Shown here piece after piece: positions 16,238 to 25,206 of a stretch of DNA of 64,000 nucleotides (position 1 is its first letter; each line of letters begins with the position of its first letter). Source of the stretch: Verrucomicrobiota bacterium. GTDB lineage: Bacteria; Verrucomicrobiota; Verrucomicrobiia; Verrucomicrobiales; Akkermansiaceae. The stretch is taken from positions 62,001-126,000 of the forward strand of contig JAPLUI010000228.1 of the NCBI GenBank assembly GCA_026397725.1, in the 5' to 3' direction. Below the pieces are notes generated by a model that saw only the letters and a program-made list of their open reading frames with translations, ran no database searches and had not been told where the DNA came from. Both the position numbers and the translations under genes were made by a program.

Positions 16238-17095
16238 TCATCCAACCACCGACCAATGACTCAACTTCTTCTCTTCGATCGGGGCCTTGATTCCGTGTGC
16301 ATACCACCGGTCCGGCATCATCACCTGTTGGCCAGGTTTCTCTCCCAACCATGCCGCCCACCAGGAATAGGTGCTATTGGCGATGATGTGGTGGGAGGCA
16401 AGGCTCATCAAGCGCAGGTCATGCAGCGGGTTGGCGGTCGTCTCATGGCTATCAACGACTTCCTGGTCCGCGCCTGGAAATTCGCGTCGGCACCATGCCG
16501 GGTCATCCGAGAAAACATAAAACCGCGCACCCGGCCGCAGCTCGCGCATTTGACGCATCGCCTCCCGATAATACTCAGTGTTGCAAACCTGAAAGATCGG
16601 CTGATGCAGATAGTCCGTTCTCCGCACATGCACAGCAACCGCATCCGGGCTGGCCAGCTTGGCGAGGTCGTGTTCCGCAACCCGTGCGGAGCCGCCGATT
16701 AGGGAATTCAACTCGGTTCGCAACGAACTCGCGATGCCCTTGAAATAGCCAGGCGTTTGGAAATACCCGAACAACATGCAATCGGCGGGCGCATCCAGCA
16801 AACGCTGGTCGAATGACTGATCCTCTGGCGCTTCATGCAACACCGGCACTCCCCGGTATTCCCAATAATGTAGGTGAGTCAATTTGCGCAAAGCACGCGC
16901 TCCAATCGAGCAGCGTCGCACCACCTTCGCCCTCAATGGCAGTTTGAGAAAATGGGACACCTCGGCCCAGCTCTCCGCGTTGAACCATGATGCATCCATC
17001 ACCAAGGGCACACCGTGCCGCTCCGCCAGCACCCGTCCCAGCGCATACTGGAACAGATTGTTGCCAGTCCGGCCTAGCAGGACAATGCGGATCAT
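16238..17095 (-). CDS. Alpha-1,2-fucosyltransferase-like glycosyltransferase (GT11)
   Basis: A 285-residue GT11 enzyme. Family motifs are all present: LLGRTGNNLFQYALGR at the N-terminus, the GDP-fucose-binding AVHVRRTDY near residue 157, YVFSDDPAWCR near 196, and LMSLASHHIIANSTYSWWAA near 233. Length is normal. The enzyme would move fucose from GDP-fucose to a hydroxyl of the growing glycan in the cytoplasm. The upstream in-frame codons come from the intergenic repeat, so the ATG (MIRIVLLGR) is the likely start. The GDP-fucose synthase gene in this window is broken (61467-61967), so donor supply must come from elsewhere if this gene is active. Flanked on both sides by copies of the same repeat. 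Confidence 0.88.
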   Translation of the reverse strand: MIRIVLLGRTGNNLFQYALGRVLAERHGVPLVMDASWFNAESWAEVSHFLKLPLRAKVVRRCSIGARALRKLTHLHYWEYRGVPVLHEAPEDQSFDQRLLDAPADCMLFGYFQTPGYFKGIASSLRTELNSLIGGSARVAEHDLAKLASPDAVAVHVRRTDYLHQPIFQVCNTEYYREAMRQMRELRPGARFYVFSDDPAWCRREFPGADQEVVDSHETTANPLHDLRLMSLASHHIIANSTYSWWAAWLGEKPGQQVMMPDRWYAHGIKAPIEEKKLSHWSVVG

Positions 17096-17110
17096 GGGGT
17101 GCGGAAATGC

Positions 17111-17244
17111 GGTAGGGCGGCCCGGCCTCGGGCCGCCCACTGGTCCGCCCGCATGGGCGGCGCTGATGCGCGGTGCATGGGTCGCCCATGAACTGCTTCA
17201 CCCATAAGGCCAATCACGGCGCGGCGCGGCCGCCGCGCCCTACC
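17111..17244. repeat. Intergenic GC-rich palindromic element, full copy with terminal inverted repeats
   Basis: A 134-base element bounded by perfect 8-bp inverted repeats GGTAGGGC (17111-17118) and GCCCTACC (17237-17244). Inside are a GGGCGGCCC/GGGCCGCCC hairpin and a CGCGGCGCGGCCGCCGCG palindrome. Related copies lie at 16127-16233 and 59615-59705, with a fragment near 58533-58582. CTA within the right terminus is the TAG stop codon of the adjacent DUF268 gene. No transposase is encoded. Confidence 0.8.
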
Positions 17245-18037
17245 GGGCGATCATGGGATGGGTCTCCCCGCCTTTCCTTGCCACCACGATGCCGACCCCA
17301 AGTCGGCAGCCGAAGTGATTGCCGCTCTCCGGTCCCTGCCAGTCGACGGTCTCATGGACCCGGTTGTCATCATCGATCACCGCGAACCTTTCGATGTTCC
17401 AGCCATCGCCGAACCAGTCGATGAGGGTTTGCGCCGCGAACACCCGGTGCGCGTTGAACTCGACCCGTTGAGGCCCGATCGGCGTGGATAGATAGAACAT
17501 CCCGCCGGGCGCCACCATCCGCTTCAATTGAGCGAGCCCATCGAGATGACCATCGGCATGGATCGGATCGCCATAGCGGCCGAGCCCGAAATGCTCGATG
17601 GTATGCAAACAGGACAGTGAATCCGTCGCTTCCACCCAATGCGGCGGAAGTGGCTCCATCAAATCCATCTGATGGAATGTCACATTGCGGACGGGTGCGG
17701 GTGCGGGACGGATATCGATGACCTCCACCTCGCGAAAAACCGCTAGATTGCCGATAAATCCGTCGAGCCGCGATCCCACATCGACGTGCCGCAGCGGCTG
17801 CGCGTCATGAATCCAGCACGCCACCAGTTGGTCCTGGAAAAAGTAGGTGCCAAGCCCGCCGGATGCCGTCTGCCATTCGTCGAGGATCGGATAGGAATCG
17901 CCCCACGCGAAATCGTCCCGCAGGCCCGCGCGGAACTGCTGGCGCCCGGCGAGATAACGGCCGATCCCCAGCAACGAGGAAACGGCACGCTTCGGATCGA
18001 TCCCGAAGGTTCGCAGCCATGTGGCTATGCTGGCCAT
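17240..18037 (-). CDS. DUF268 family protein (putative methyltransferase fold)
   Basis: A 265-residue protein matching the DUF268 family, found in surface-polysaccharide clusters and in Caenorhabditis. Characteristic blocks are HVDVGSRLDGFIGNLA near residue 84, VEVIDIRP near 103 and SLSCLHTIEHFGLGRYGDP near 138, followed by RMVAPGGMFYLSTPIGP near 173. The arrangement (glycine-rich motif, acidic strand end, PGG turn) is like a SAM methyltransferase, but the activity is not established to my knowledge. Its last codon and stop fall in the right terminus of an intergenic repeat element, so the original C-terminus may have differed. Upstream lies another repeat and a degraded hicB. Confidence 0.75.
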   Translation of the reverse strand: MASIATWLRTFGIDPKRAVSSLLGIGRYLAGRQQFRAGLRDDFAWGDSYPILDEWQTASGGLGTYFFQDQLVACWIHDAQPLRHVDVGSRLDGFIGNLAVFREVEVIDIRPAPAPVRNVTFHQMDLMEPLPPHWVEATDSLSCLHTIEHFGLGRYGDPIHADGHLDGLAQLKRMVAPGGMFYLSTPIGPQRVEFNAHRVFAAQTLIDWFGDGWNIERFAVIDDDNRVHETVDWQGPESGNHFGCRLGVGIVVARKGGETHPMIAR

Positions 18038-18046
18038 GGTGGAGCG

Positions 18047-18138
18047 ATGTCTCCCTCAAGGAGCGCAGACATCTTGTCCGCACTGCATTTAGAGAGAAAA
18101 CGAGCCGACTTGGAGTCGGAATGCATGATCACTCGAAA
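18047..18138. repeat. Palindromic repeat cluster within and after the hicB remnant
   Basis: Nested inverted repeats are visible: GATGTCT/AGACATC arms near 18050-18076, and GCATT (18085-18089) facing AATGC (18120-18124) around an inner perfect hairpin CCGACT-TGG-AGTCGG (18105-18119). The reading frame of the hicB remnant departs from its family and stops inside this block (TAA at 18089-18091), as expected if a repeat was inserted. Confidence 0.5.
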
Positions 18139-18244
18139 AGCGACCTGTCCAATCCTGACTCGCGATATCCAAATCAGGGGATAACGCCACCACCATATCT
18201 TCTTCGAAACGAAGGATCGCCGTAAACTTCGCTTTCATGGTCAT
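18089..18244 (-). pseudogene. hicB: Truncated HicB-family antitoxin remnant
   Basis: A 51-codon open frame starting MTMKAKFTAILRFEEDMV. Residues 3-30, ending in ALSPDLDIASQ, match the N-terminal half of HicB antitoxins, which normally continue with a helix and a DNA-binding domain. After residue 30 the sequence no longer resembles HicB and runs into a palindromic repeat and a stop. No HicA toxin gene is visible in the 100 bases on either side. Most likely a dead remnant of a HicAB module. The match to HicB is from the motif pattern, not from a search. Confidence 0.65.
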
Positions 18245-18263
18245 AGTCTAGGCCTGCTTTGCC

Positions 18264-18295
18264 GCAGATGAAAGCCGGATTTTCGCGAAATCTGC
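18264..18295. promoter_or_regulatory. Inverted repeat upstream of hicB remnant (possible old operator)
   Basis: GCAGAT (18264-18269) and ATCTGC (18290-18295) are inverted, and a 10-bp palindrome TTTCGCGAAA lies at 18281-18290. It sits 20-50 bases upstream of the hicB remnant start, where an autoregulatory HicB operator would be expected. Role inferred. Confidence 0.35.
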
Positions 18296-18341
18296 AGGAC
18301 TCGAAGACAGGCTCGATGATGAAATGCTCCCCGAGTCATCC

Positions 18342-20654
18342 TCAATCGTTGTTCCCGACTTCCCGGAACACCTCCGTCATCCTGCGTGCCACCTTGGCTG
18401 CGGCATAGGTGCCACGCAGCTTCAGCCCGCACGCGCGGATCTCGTCCGCGGTCATCCCCGCCACCTCATCGAGCGCGGCAAAGAGCGAATCGGCACTGCC
18501 CAGGGAAAACCCACCCTTGGCCGTGGCCACCCCCAGGATTTCCTCCACCGAGGTGCCTTTCACATAACACACCGGAGTGCCGAGGTAGTAAGCCTCCAGC
18601 GCCGGCAAGCCGAAGCCCTCGATCTCCGAGGGCAGGATGAGCGCGCGGGCGGCCAGATAGGCCGCACGCAACGCCGCGTCCTCCAGAAACGGACGCTTCA
18701 CAATGCTGTTGGAACCCGCCAGCAAGGGGAGCACCTCCGGCGGCACGGCTCCGATCAAGTGCAAGGTCGGCAACTCGCGGCTCGTGGCCTCCGCAGCGTG
18801 CCACCAGCGGATGAGGTGCGCCGTCCGCTTGTGCGGCTCGCAGGATGCCAAGTGGATCACGAAGTTGTCCTTCGTCGGCAGTTCCGGTTGGGGAACTCTC
18901 TCATACAGACAGGGTTCGTAGGTGACGATGATCTCTTTGCGTGGGATGCGATGACGGGCCATGAACTCCGTGATTTGTTGCTTGGAAAACTCCGACACCG
19001 TCAGAATGCAGGTGGCTTTCCGCAGCGTGTGCTTGAGCATCATCGCCCAATAGGCATACTCCCAGGATTTCCGCCACTCCGGGTAATGGTCCTCGTCATA
19101 CTGAATGATCGTGTCATGAATCGTCACCACCGAGGGTCGGCAAAAACCGTCTAACAGTGGCAGGTAGCCTTTCGGAAAATAGTGGAGGTCCGGCGCGGGG
19201 CGGTGCCGACCGAAGAGCGGATGGAAGTGATCGGTCAGCAGCCGAACCCATTTCCCGCGCGTCCCCCATGGCAAAATGCGGATCGCTTCCACGCTGCCGG
19301 GCGCTTGCTGCGAGGTCTTGGAGGCAATCACCCCGATCTTGACCTGTCCGCCGGCTTGCAGCGTCTCCAGCACCACATGCGACATCCGTGAGATGCCGAA
19401 ACTCCGGTCGTACCCGGGATTCTGGTCGGCCAGATAGACGGTGACGCTAAGCGGTGCGCCCGGCGGCCGGACCCCAGGCGTGGCGGATCCGGCGTCGGCT
19501 CCCATCCGCGCCTCGCTGACGGTCTGCAGCGCCCGTCTGGAATCCCCCACCGTGCGAAACGCCTCCGCCACCCGCTCCACGAAGCGTTCGGGGAGGAAGT
19601 GAGTTCGGTAGAAGGTGCGGGAGGCCTCAGCCGTTTGGCTCAGCTCCCCTCGGCGGGAAAACAGCTCGACAAAGGCGGTGGCGTAAAGCTCCGGAGCACG
19701 CACGGGCAACAACCGGGCGGTCTTGCAGCCCTCGAGCATGGCGGGAATCCCGGCCCAGCTCGTGGAAACAATCGGCAAGCCCGCCCCAAGCGCTTCCATC
19801 AACACGATCGGCGTCGCTTCGGACCCGTAGTGGGTTGGGAAAAAGAACACATCAGATTCGGCGTAGGCCCGCCACTTTTCCTCGCCGGTCAACTGCCCGA
19901 CAAATTCCACCATGTCGGCCACCCCCAAGGTGGTCTGCAACTGGCGGGCTTCCGCTTCAAACGCCTCCAAGAACCATTTGCCGACGATGCGGAAGCGAAA
20001 ATCCTGCTCCCGGCCTTGCTGCTTGAGCAGGGAGGCCGTCTTGAGAACCTCAAGCACGCCCTTGCCTTCCTGCAAACTCCCCACAAACAGCACGGTCATC
20101 GGCCCGGGTTCCGGCGGGCGCCGTCGCCCCAACTCAGGCACTTCGATCGCGCAGGGGCACCATTGCCAGGCCTTGGCCGCGAACACCTCATGCGGCGGAA
20201 CCGCTTCCTCCGCCACCTCCAGTGCCAGGTCGGCACCGCGATAGACCCAACGACCCAGCAGTCTTCGGAGCAGTCCGCTCCTCACGAAAACCGGCAGGCC
20301 GCTGGCGTGGAAAATGAACACCGTGGATCCTGCCAGCCGTCGGACGCATGCCAGAAACGCGACATCCCGCAAAAACGGAATCCACTTCGCGCTCGCCGGC
20401 GGATAGAACAGCAAACACGCGGGGTTCGCCTTGAGAATTTCCCTTGCCTTCAGGATCAAATGGAACAGATGCCCGAGCTTCTTCCATTGGAAGCGCCCCA
20501 CTTCCACCATCTCCTCGCTGAACTCCATGCGCAGCCGATGGACGTCATAGCCGGGCCAATCATGATCGAAGAGAATCTTCGTCGCCACCGCCTGCCCGTG
20601 CCACGGCGGCGGCGTCTGCCCCATCAGGAGGACGTGCGGTTTAGGGTTGGACAT
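18342..20654 (-). CDS. Double glycosyltransferase (two GT4 domains fused)
   Basis: A 770-residue protein made of two GT-B, GT4-like units. Unit 1 (about 5-380) opens with HVLLMGQTPPPWHGQAVATK and has VLFVGSLQEGKGVLEV and GSEATPIVLMEALGAGLPIV. A short Gly/Ala/Pro linker (about 385-402) leads to unit 2 (403-770), which has GISRMSHVVLETL, VTIHDTIIQYDE, LTVSEFSKQQI and LPSEIEGFGLPALEAYYLGTP. Both units keep the acidic E-x7-E-like donor-site region. The ATG is set by the family N-terminus, because the upstream codons lie in the shared leader. One protein could add two successive sugars. Donors unknown. Confidence 0.82.
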   Translation of the reverse strand: MSNPKPHVLLMGQTPPPWHGQAVATKILFDHDWPGYDVHRLRMEFSEEMVEVGRFQWKKLGHLFHLILKAREILKANPACLLFYPPASAKWIPFLRDVAFLACVRRLAGSTVFIFHASGLPVFVRSGLLRRLLGRWVYRGADLALEVAEEAVPPHEVFAAKAWQWCPCAIEVPELGRRRPPEPGPMTVLFVGSLQEGKGVLEVLKTASLLKQQGREQDFRFRIVGKWFLEAFEAEARQLQTTLGVADMVEFVGQLTGEEKWRAYAESDVFFFPTHYGSEATPIVLMEALGAGLPIVSTSWAGIPAMLEGCKTARLLPVRAPELYATAFVELFSRRGELSQTAEASRTFYRTHFLPERFVERVAEAFRTVGDSRRALQTVSEARMGADAGSATPGVRPPGAPLSVTVYLADQNPGYDRSFGISRMSHVVLETLQAGGQVKIGVIASKTSQQAPGSVEAIRILPWGTRGKWVRLLTDHFHPLFGRHRPAPDLHYFPKGYLPLLDGFCRPSVVTIHDTIIQYDEDHYPEWRKSWEYAYWAMMLKHTLRKATCILTVSEFSKQQITEFMARHRIPRKEIIVTYEPCLYERVPQPELPTKDNFVIHLASCEPHKRTAHLIRWWHAAEATSRELPTLHLIGAVPPEVLPLLAGSNSIVKRPFLEDAALRAAYLAARALILPSEIEGFGLPALEAYYLGTPVCYVKGTSVEEILGVATAKGGFSLGSADSLFAALDEVAGMTADEIRACGLKLRGTYAAAKVARRMTEVFREVGNND

Positions 20655-20718
20655 GGAAGGTCGGTGTTTCGGTAGGAGTGAAAGGATCAGTCGCTGCGGC
20701 CGGGACGTGGCATCATCC
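20655..20718 (-). promoter_or_regulatory. Conserved 5' leader, copy 2
   Basis: Aligns with 12083-12146 upstream of a GT2 gene: TTTCGGTA (20667-20674), AAGGATC (20682-20688) and GTCGCT (20690-20695) keep the same spacing and the same distance, within one base, to the start codon. The rest of the gap to 20903 shows no gene. Confidence 0.5.
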
Positions 20719-20903
20719 CGAAGAATCCACCGTGCCACCTTACCTGTCACGCCCGGCAAGATACCCAGCAGCGCCGGCCTTGAACCGGCCCGGACAGCAC
20801 CAAAATGTGCCAAGTCACGGAATCAGAGATCGTTTGCCGGGTTCGGCATGAAATTCCGAAGGGACCAAGACTCTTCTCTTGAACACCCCGCTGCAACACT
20901 GAC

Positions 20904-21956
20904 TCACAACGCGGCAAGGGCGGCCGCCAACACCTCCCGGTTCTCCTGATGCCCGGCACCTTGCTTGTAGGCCAGGCAGGCAATGACCGGCAGCAGCGGC
21001 TCACCGCTCCAACCGGTCTGCGCTAGGTAACTGCGACATGCGGGAGATGCCAGAATGACCCGAATCTTGGCAATCGCATCCGCCGGTTGCAACCGGCTGA
21101 CCAACCGGACATCCTGCAGGAAATAATGCACCAAATCAATGCCGGGCATGCCCGCCAGGTGCCCCCACTCCCAATCCAGCGCCACCAACTTGCCGTCCTC
21201 CTGCCGCAGCAGATTCCACCTCGCAAAATCCCCATGGCAGACCACCGGACGAAGCAACTCCTGCGACAGCCGCCGAAGCATCCCCTCTCCAGCCCCGGTG
21301 GCTGACAACGCCGTCGCGGCGGCCGGCCACTCGGGAAATTCGGTGATCGGCTTCAGCGGTTGCTTGCTGCACCACCGGTCTAACAAACTGATTGCCTCTT
21401 CGGATTCTCCCGCTTCAACCGGACCTCCCGTCAAATAGGGCATCCGCAACACCGTCAGGCTGCCACCACGATGAAATCCAAGCAAACGGGGCACGCCCTC
21501 GGCGTGTTGCCGGATCTCGTCCAGCGTGCGTGCCTCCTGCTCCAGCCCTTTCGCTCCAGCCTCGCCAAATGATATCTTCGCCACCTCCCAAGATCCCCCC
21601 ATCCGATAGCTTGCGATCGCTCTTCTCACCTTGTGCTCCGGACTTCCGAGCAGCATCCCGCAGGTGCCCCGCGCAATTCCCGCCAAGCAGGGATCCACCG
21701 CGACGGCAGCGCCACCAACCCGGATCCTTCGGAGGAGGTATGTATGCAAACCCGTCCGCGTACCCAGCCCCAGCATCCCAGCGATCAGACGGGCCATCCC
21801 GCGCTGAGGTTGATAGAGCCGAAGCGCCTTCCCCGCCGCGAGCCGGTCCTTCGGCAACCCTAACAGCAAGCGCCCGCCGCGGGTTAGGCCCCGCATTTCA
21901 ACCGCACCGGAATCAAACACCCCGATCACGCGGGAAACCAGTTCGGTATCGGTCAT
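20904..21956 (-). CDS. Phosphotransferase of the aminoglycoside/choline kinase fold (APH family)
   Basis: A 350-residue protein whose C-terminal two thirds match the APH/choline kinase fold. The catalytic loop is VVCHGDFARWNLLRQ near residue 239 and the metal-binding Asp follows in LVALDWEWGHLAG near 259; the N-lobe lysine is probably in WEVAKISFGEAG near 125. The first 110 residues are a poorly conserved domain. Related kinases occur in glycan clusters, where they may phosphorylate a sugar or polyol, but the substrate is unknown. It starts at an ATG (MTDTELVSR). It is followed by the GT4-GT4 fusion gene after a 249-base gap and preceded by a GT2 gene. Confidence 0.75.
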   Translation of the reverse strand: MTDTELVSRVIGVFDSGAVEMRGLTRGGRLLLGLPKDRLAAGKALRLYQPQRGMARLIAGMLGLGTRTGLHTYLLRRIRVGGAAVAVDPCLAGIARGTCGMLLGSPEHKVRRAIASYRMGGSWEVAKISFGEAGAKGLEQEARTLDEIRQHAEGVPRLLGFHRGGSLTVLRMPYLTGGPVEAGESEEAISLLDRWCSKQPLKPITEFPEWPAAATALSATGAGEGMLRRLSQELLRPVVCHGDFARWNLLRQEDGKLVALDWEWGHLAGMPGIDLVHYFLQDVRLVSRLQPADAIAKIRVILASPACRSYLAQTGWSGEPLLPVIACLAYKQGAGHQENREVLAAALAAL

Positions 21957-22110
21957 GAGGTTCGGTGTTACCGTCTTCTAATCCGAAAATTGCCGGCACG
22001 CATTGCCCTATATGAATCACGCCGTGCGGCATTGCGCTCGATCACATTCAGACCGCTTGGGGTATCGATGGTCCGCGACCGAGAACACCGAAACACGTCG
22101 CCCCCCGGCC

Positions 22111-22932
22111 CTAGCCCTGCGTCCGCCGGGCATGCCAGGCCTTCAAGATGCCCTTCTTGAAGCGGAAGACATGATAGAGAATCCCATCCACCACATTGTT
22201 CATCGCCTCGTCCCGAAACAGACGGATGCCATGCACCCGTCGAATCGCCCGCGGCTCGGCGGCCAGCCGCTGCATCCGGAGGATATTGTCCATATCGTCT
22301 TTGCCCAGGCTGCGCTGGCTGATGCTCTCGTCGTGCAACCGGAAGTCCGCGAGGACTTTCGGAAAATAAACGAATTTCTTCCCTAAGCCGGACAGCCGCG
22401 CATAATACTCGCCGTCCATGCAAAACCCGAAGCGGTCGTCCAGCAAATGCCCTTCGCCAATCGTGGTCTCCCGGCGGTAGAAACAAGCGGTGGAGCCGAT
22501 GTAGCAACCCTGCTGGATCAGAATCCGCCGGTCGAACGGCAGCAAGGTCATCCGCCGGACAAACCCGCCGACGCCATCGATGAAATCCCAGCATCCGTAA
22601 ATCACATCCGCTGAGGCGTGTTGCTCAGCATAATCTTTGACCGCCTTAAGCGCTCCGGGTTTCAAACGGTCATCGGCATTGAGCCACATGACCCACTCCC
22701 CCTTGGCCCGGCGAAATCCCTTGTTAATCCCATCAGTCATCCCCTGGTCGGGCTCTTGGTGAAACTCAGCGTGCGGAAAACGCGCCACCACTTCCGCCGT
22801 ATCGTCTTCCGAGCACGCATCCATCACCAGATGCTCGAAAGTCACCCCTTCCTGCGCCGCAACACTTGCAAGACAATCGCCGATGTAGCGAGCGTAGTTA
22901 TAGCTCGCTGTTACGATGCTGAAGTTCATCAT
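22111..22932 (-). CDS. Glycosyltransferase family 2
   Basis: A 273-residue GT2 enzyme, MMNFSIVTASYNYARYIG at the N-terminus, VMDACSEDDT near residue 34 and the metal-binding MWLNADDRLKPGALKAV near 80. MDGEYYARL and DFRLHDESISQR are the acceptor-side blocks. It is paralogous to the gene at 12148-13047 but lacks that gene's 23-residue insertion, so it represents the ancestral form. The start could be either of the two consecutive ATG codons. Its neighbours are the APH-like kinase downstream and the secreted phosphoesterase cluster upstream. Confidence 0.85.
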   Translation of the reverse strand: MMNFSIVTASYNYARYIGDCLASVAAQEGVTFEHLVMDACSEDDTAEVVARFPHAEFHQEPDQGMTDGINKGFRRAKGEWVMWLNADDRLKPGALKAVKDYAEQHASADVIYGCWDFIDGVGGFVRRMTLLPFDRRILIQQGCYIGSTACFYRRETTIGEGHLLDDRFGFCMDGEYYARLSGLGKKFVYFPKVLADFRLHDESISQRSLGKDDMDNILRMQRLAAEPRAIRRVHGIRLFRDEAMNNVVDGILYHVFRFKKGILKAWHARRTQG

Positions 22933-22993
22933 GGCTGAATCCACAGGACGCAGGTTCCGACCGCCGATAAGCGCCACCCGAGGTGCTGGCCTC

Positions 22994-25189
22994 TCAGCCG
23001 TCCAGATGCACGGCCAATCTCACGAACTTCTTCACGGCATTCGCAGGGAGCACGATCTTCCGTAACTGCCCCCAAGGCCCGGCGTCGCCGGCAGGCTGGT
23101 CCAGGCCGGACATGGATTGCCAGCCTGCAAGATCATCCGAGATTTCCACCGAGTAGGTCAAATCGCTCCGCCCGGGCGGACGGCTATAGCTGACCTCGGC
23201 TATGCCACCTGGGCTGGCGATCTGCGGCAGGAGATCACTGTCATTCCGGCCGGGCTCACCACCAAGCGCATATTCGAGCAGGAGATCCATTCCGTCACCG
23301 TCCGCCGCAGACTCGTCCCACACCGCCCGATCAGCGGGCGGTGCCCCGAATCTCACGGCATACCAATCAGCCGCCGATGCCGGAACCAGCGCCGCAGCAA
23401 CCACCAGCTCGACCGGAGCCCCCTGCACCCAATAGCTCGGTCGCAGCGCGGTACCGACCTCAAGCGCTCGGCCGACCTGCGGAAACTCAAGTCTCACGCG
23501 ACAATCGATCCCGACCTCGGGAGGGGCCAGCACAATGTCCGAGTACGCCTGCCCTGCGGCAAACGAAACCGTTCTGGTCGCAGGAAGACAGGATGTGCCG
23601 GCCAAGCTTGTCAGCGCCACCACAACCTCATCCGGCAAACCAAGCGCCCCGCTCCGGCGCACACGAACCCGCCCCCCCGGCCCGCCTCCTCCCTCCGGCA
23701 GCAACACAGGCTGTTCCAAGCGAAAAGTGCTGCCCTTGATGATGTTGAACTCATCTCTAACATTACCCAGATCGTCCCGATATTCCGCGTGAAGCCCGTT
23801 GCCCGCGACCTCGAACATGAGACCGCCGATCACCCTCAGGCTCACGCAATGGACCGGATGAGGGGCCGGGTTCACCACTGCGGTGGATCCTCCCAGCCAA
23901 GGATCCAGCTTGCCGGATCCGCCGTTCACCACATAGATCGCCCCGCTCCGCCCCGCCGCGGCACGCTTCTGATAAGCCCCGCCCGCCAGCGCGGGCGACT
24001 TGACAAACGCGCCATCGGCACCGACCGCGCCAATTTTCGAGCCATTGCCCGGCCATTTTCGCATGGTCACCGCATCGTAGGTGGTGCTGCGGCCGTATTG
24101 GCCATCCAATAAGACCGACCGCTCGTAGGAATGGCTATGGGCGCACAACACAAGATCGACCCCAAAGCGCTCCAGCATGGGCACGATATGATCCTTGACC
24201 CGCACCAGGTTCCATTCGGTGTCCGAATCATGCCCACCTTTCGAATAGGGCGGATGATGGAAAAACGCGACAATCCAACTCTCCTGGCATGCCACCAGGT
24301 CTGCCAACAGCCAATCGACCATGCCGCCGCCTCCCGGAACCGTGTCGTAATAGCCGAGCGTGTTGTTGTCCAGACAGACGAAGTGGATGCCTCCATGATT
24401 GAACGAATAATACCGGAGCGAACCCGACGGGAGCCCGCCGCATTCTCCGTTCCGGGGAAAGCTGAAGATGCCATCGTAGGGTGCCGGCCCCGTGAATGGT
24501 GACGGCAGGGTATAGGCGTCATGGTTTCCAAATGCGGACCAAACCGGCGTGGTCTTGATCATTTCGCCGTATTTCACGAACACCGCAGCCTGGTATTCGG
24601 AGTCCGCACCCAGATTGTAGGCATTGTCACCCAGCAAAATCAGACCGTTCACGGGCTTGCCAGCCGCCCGGCTGGAACTGATGAACAGGTCGCTGGCACG
24701 CTTCGATTCCACATAGTAAAACGGCACCGCAGGATAATGGGTACCCGAACAACCGAGCGCCCAGAAGCGGCCGCTTTCCGCGCCGACGGCCGGTGCCGTG
24801 CGAAACCACCGCTCCGCACCGTCCACGGAGATCACCCGACTATCCGTGGCGGTGCCGCCACAACGATAGTAATAGCGGGTGCCGGGTTGCAGGCTGGTCA
24901 GTTGTACGACGTGCTCGGTGCGCGTGCCAGTCACGCTTGCCGCCGGAGCGAGTGCGTCCGGTGCCTCCCCAAGTTGCACCGCACTGTCCGCCTCCACGCT
25001 CGTTCGCCAGCGTAGCGTCATGGTAGTAGTCCCGGCCGACTGCAAATATGGCCCGCGAGTGACGAGTGAGGCATTCGTGTCGGCCCACGCGACGGGGGCG
25101 GCGATCTGGAGCAGCGCCACCGCTGCGGCAATCCATGTGTCCACCCGGCCGGATCGACCCGGAAGTTCTTGTCTTGCGGAAGTTCTCAT
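22994..25189 (-). CDS. Secreted purple-acid-phosphatase-like metallophosphoesterase
   Basis: A 731-residue exported protein. A signal peptide ends near residue 37 (AAPVAWADT). A fibronectin-like domain (about 40-130, with GPYLQSAGTTTMTLRW and LQPGTRYYYRCGG) precedes a calcineurin-type catalytic domain with LILLGDNAYN, SAFGNHDAY, FFHHPPYSKGGHD and LCAHSHSYERS, a full set of metal ligands. The C-terminus (about 590-731) has the LLLEYALGGEP and SDDLAGWQS patterns of verrucomicrobial secreted proteins. A clear AAGGAGC ribosome-binding site before the ATG settles the start. It would remove phosphate from phosphomonoesters outside the cytoplasm; it sits beside two other phosphoesterases. Confidence 0.85.
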   Translation of the reverse strand: MRTSARQELPGRSGRVDTWIAAAVALLQIAAPVAWADTNASLVTRGPYLQSAGTTTMTLRWRTSVEADSAVQLGEAPDALAPAASVTGTRTEHVVQLTSLQPGTRYYYRCGGTATDSRVISVDGAERWFRTAPAVGAESGRFWALGCSGTHYPAVPFYYVESKRASDLFISSSRAAGKPVNGLILLGDNAYNLGADSEYQAAVFVKYGEMIKTTPVWSAFGNHDAYTLPSPFTGPAPYDGIFSFPRNGECGGLPSGSLRYYSFNHGGIHFVCLDNNTLGYYDTVPGGGGMVDWLLADLVACQESWIVAFFHHPPYSKGGHDSDTEWNLVRVKDHIVPMLERFGVDLVLCAHSHSYERSVLLDGQYGRSTTYDAVTMRKWPGNGSKIGAVGADGAFVKSPALAGGAYQKRAAAGRSGAIYVVNGGSGKLDPWLGGSTAVVNPAPHPVHCVSLRVIGGLMFEVAGNGLHAEYRDDLGNVRDEFNIIKGSTFRLEQPVLLPEGGGGPGGRVRVRRSGALGLPDEVVVALTSLAGTSCLPATRTVSFAAGQAYSDIVLAPPEVGIDCRVRLEFPQVGRALEVGTALRPSYWVQGAPVELVVAAALVPASAADWYAVRFGAPPADRAVWDESAADGDGMDLLLEYALGGEPGRNDSDLLPQIASPGGIAEVSYSRPPGRSDLTYSVEISDDLAGWQSMSGLDQPAGDAGPWGQLRKIVLPANAVKKFVRLAVHLDG

Positions 25190-25206
25190 GCTCCTTGTCA
25201 GGCATT

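Noticed and set aside
18245..18341. HicA toxin remnant upstream of the hicB remnant
   Set aside because: Reading the minus strand in all frames gave no HicA-like residues, so only the antitoxin remnant is claimed.
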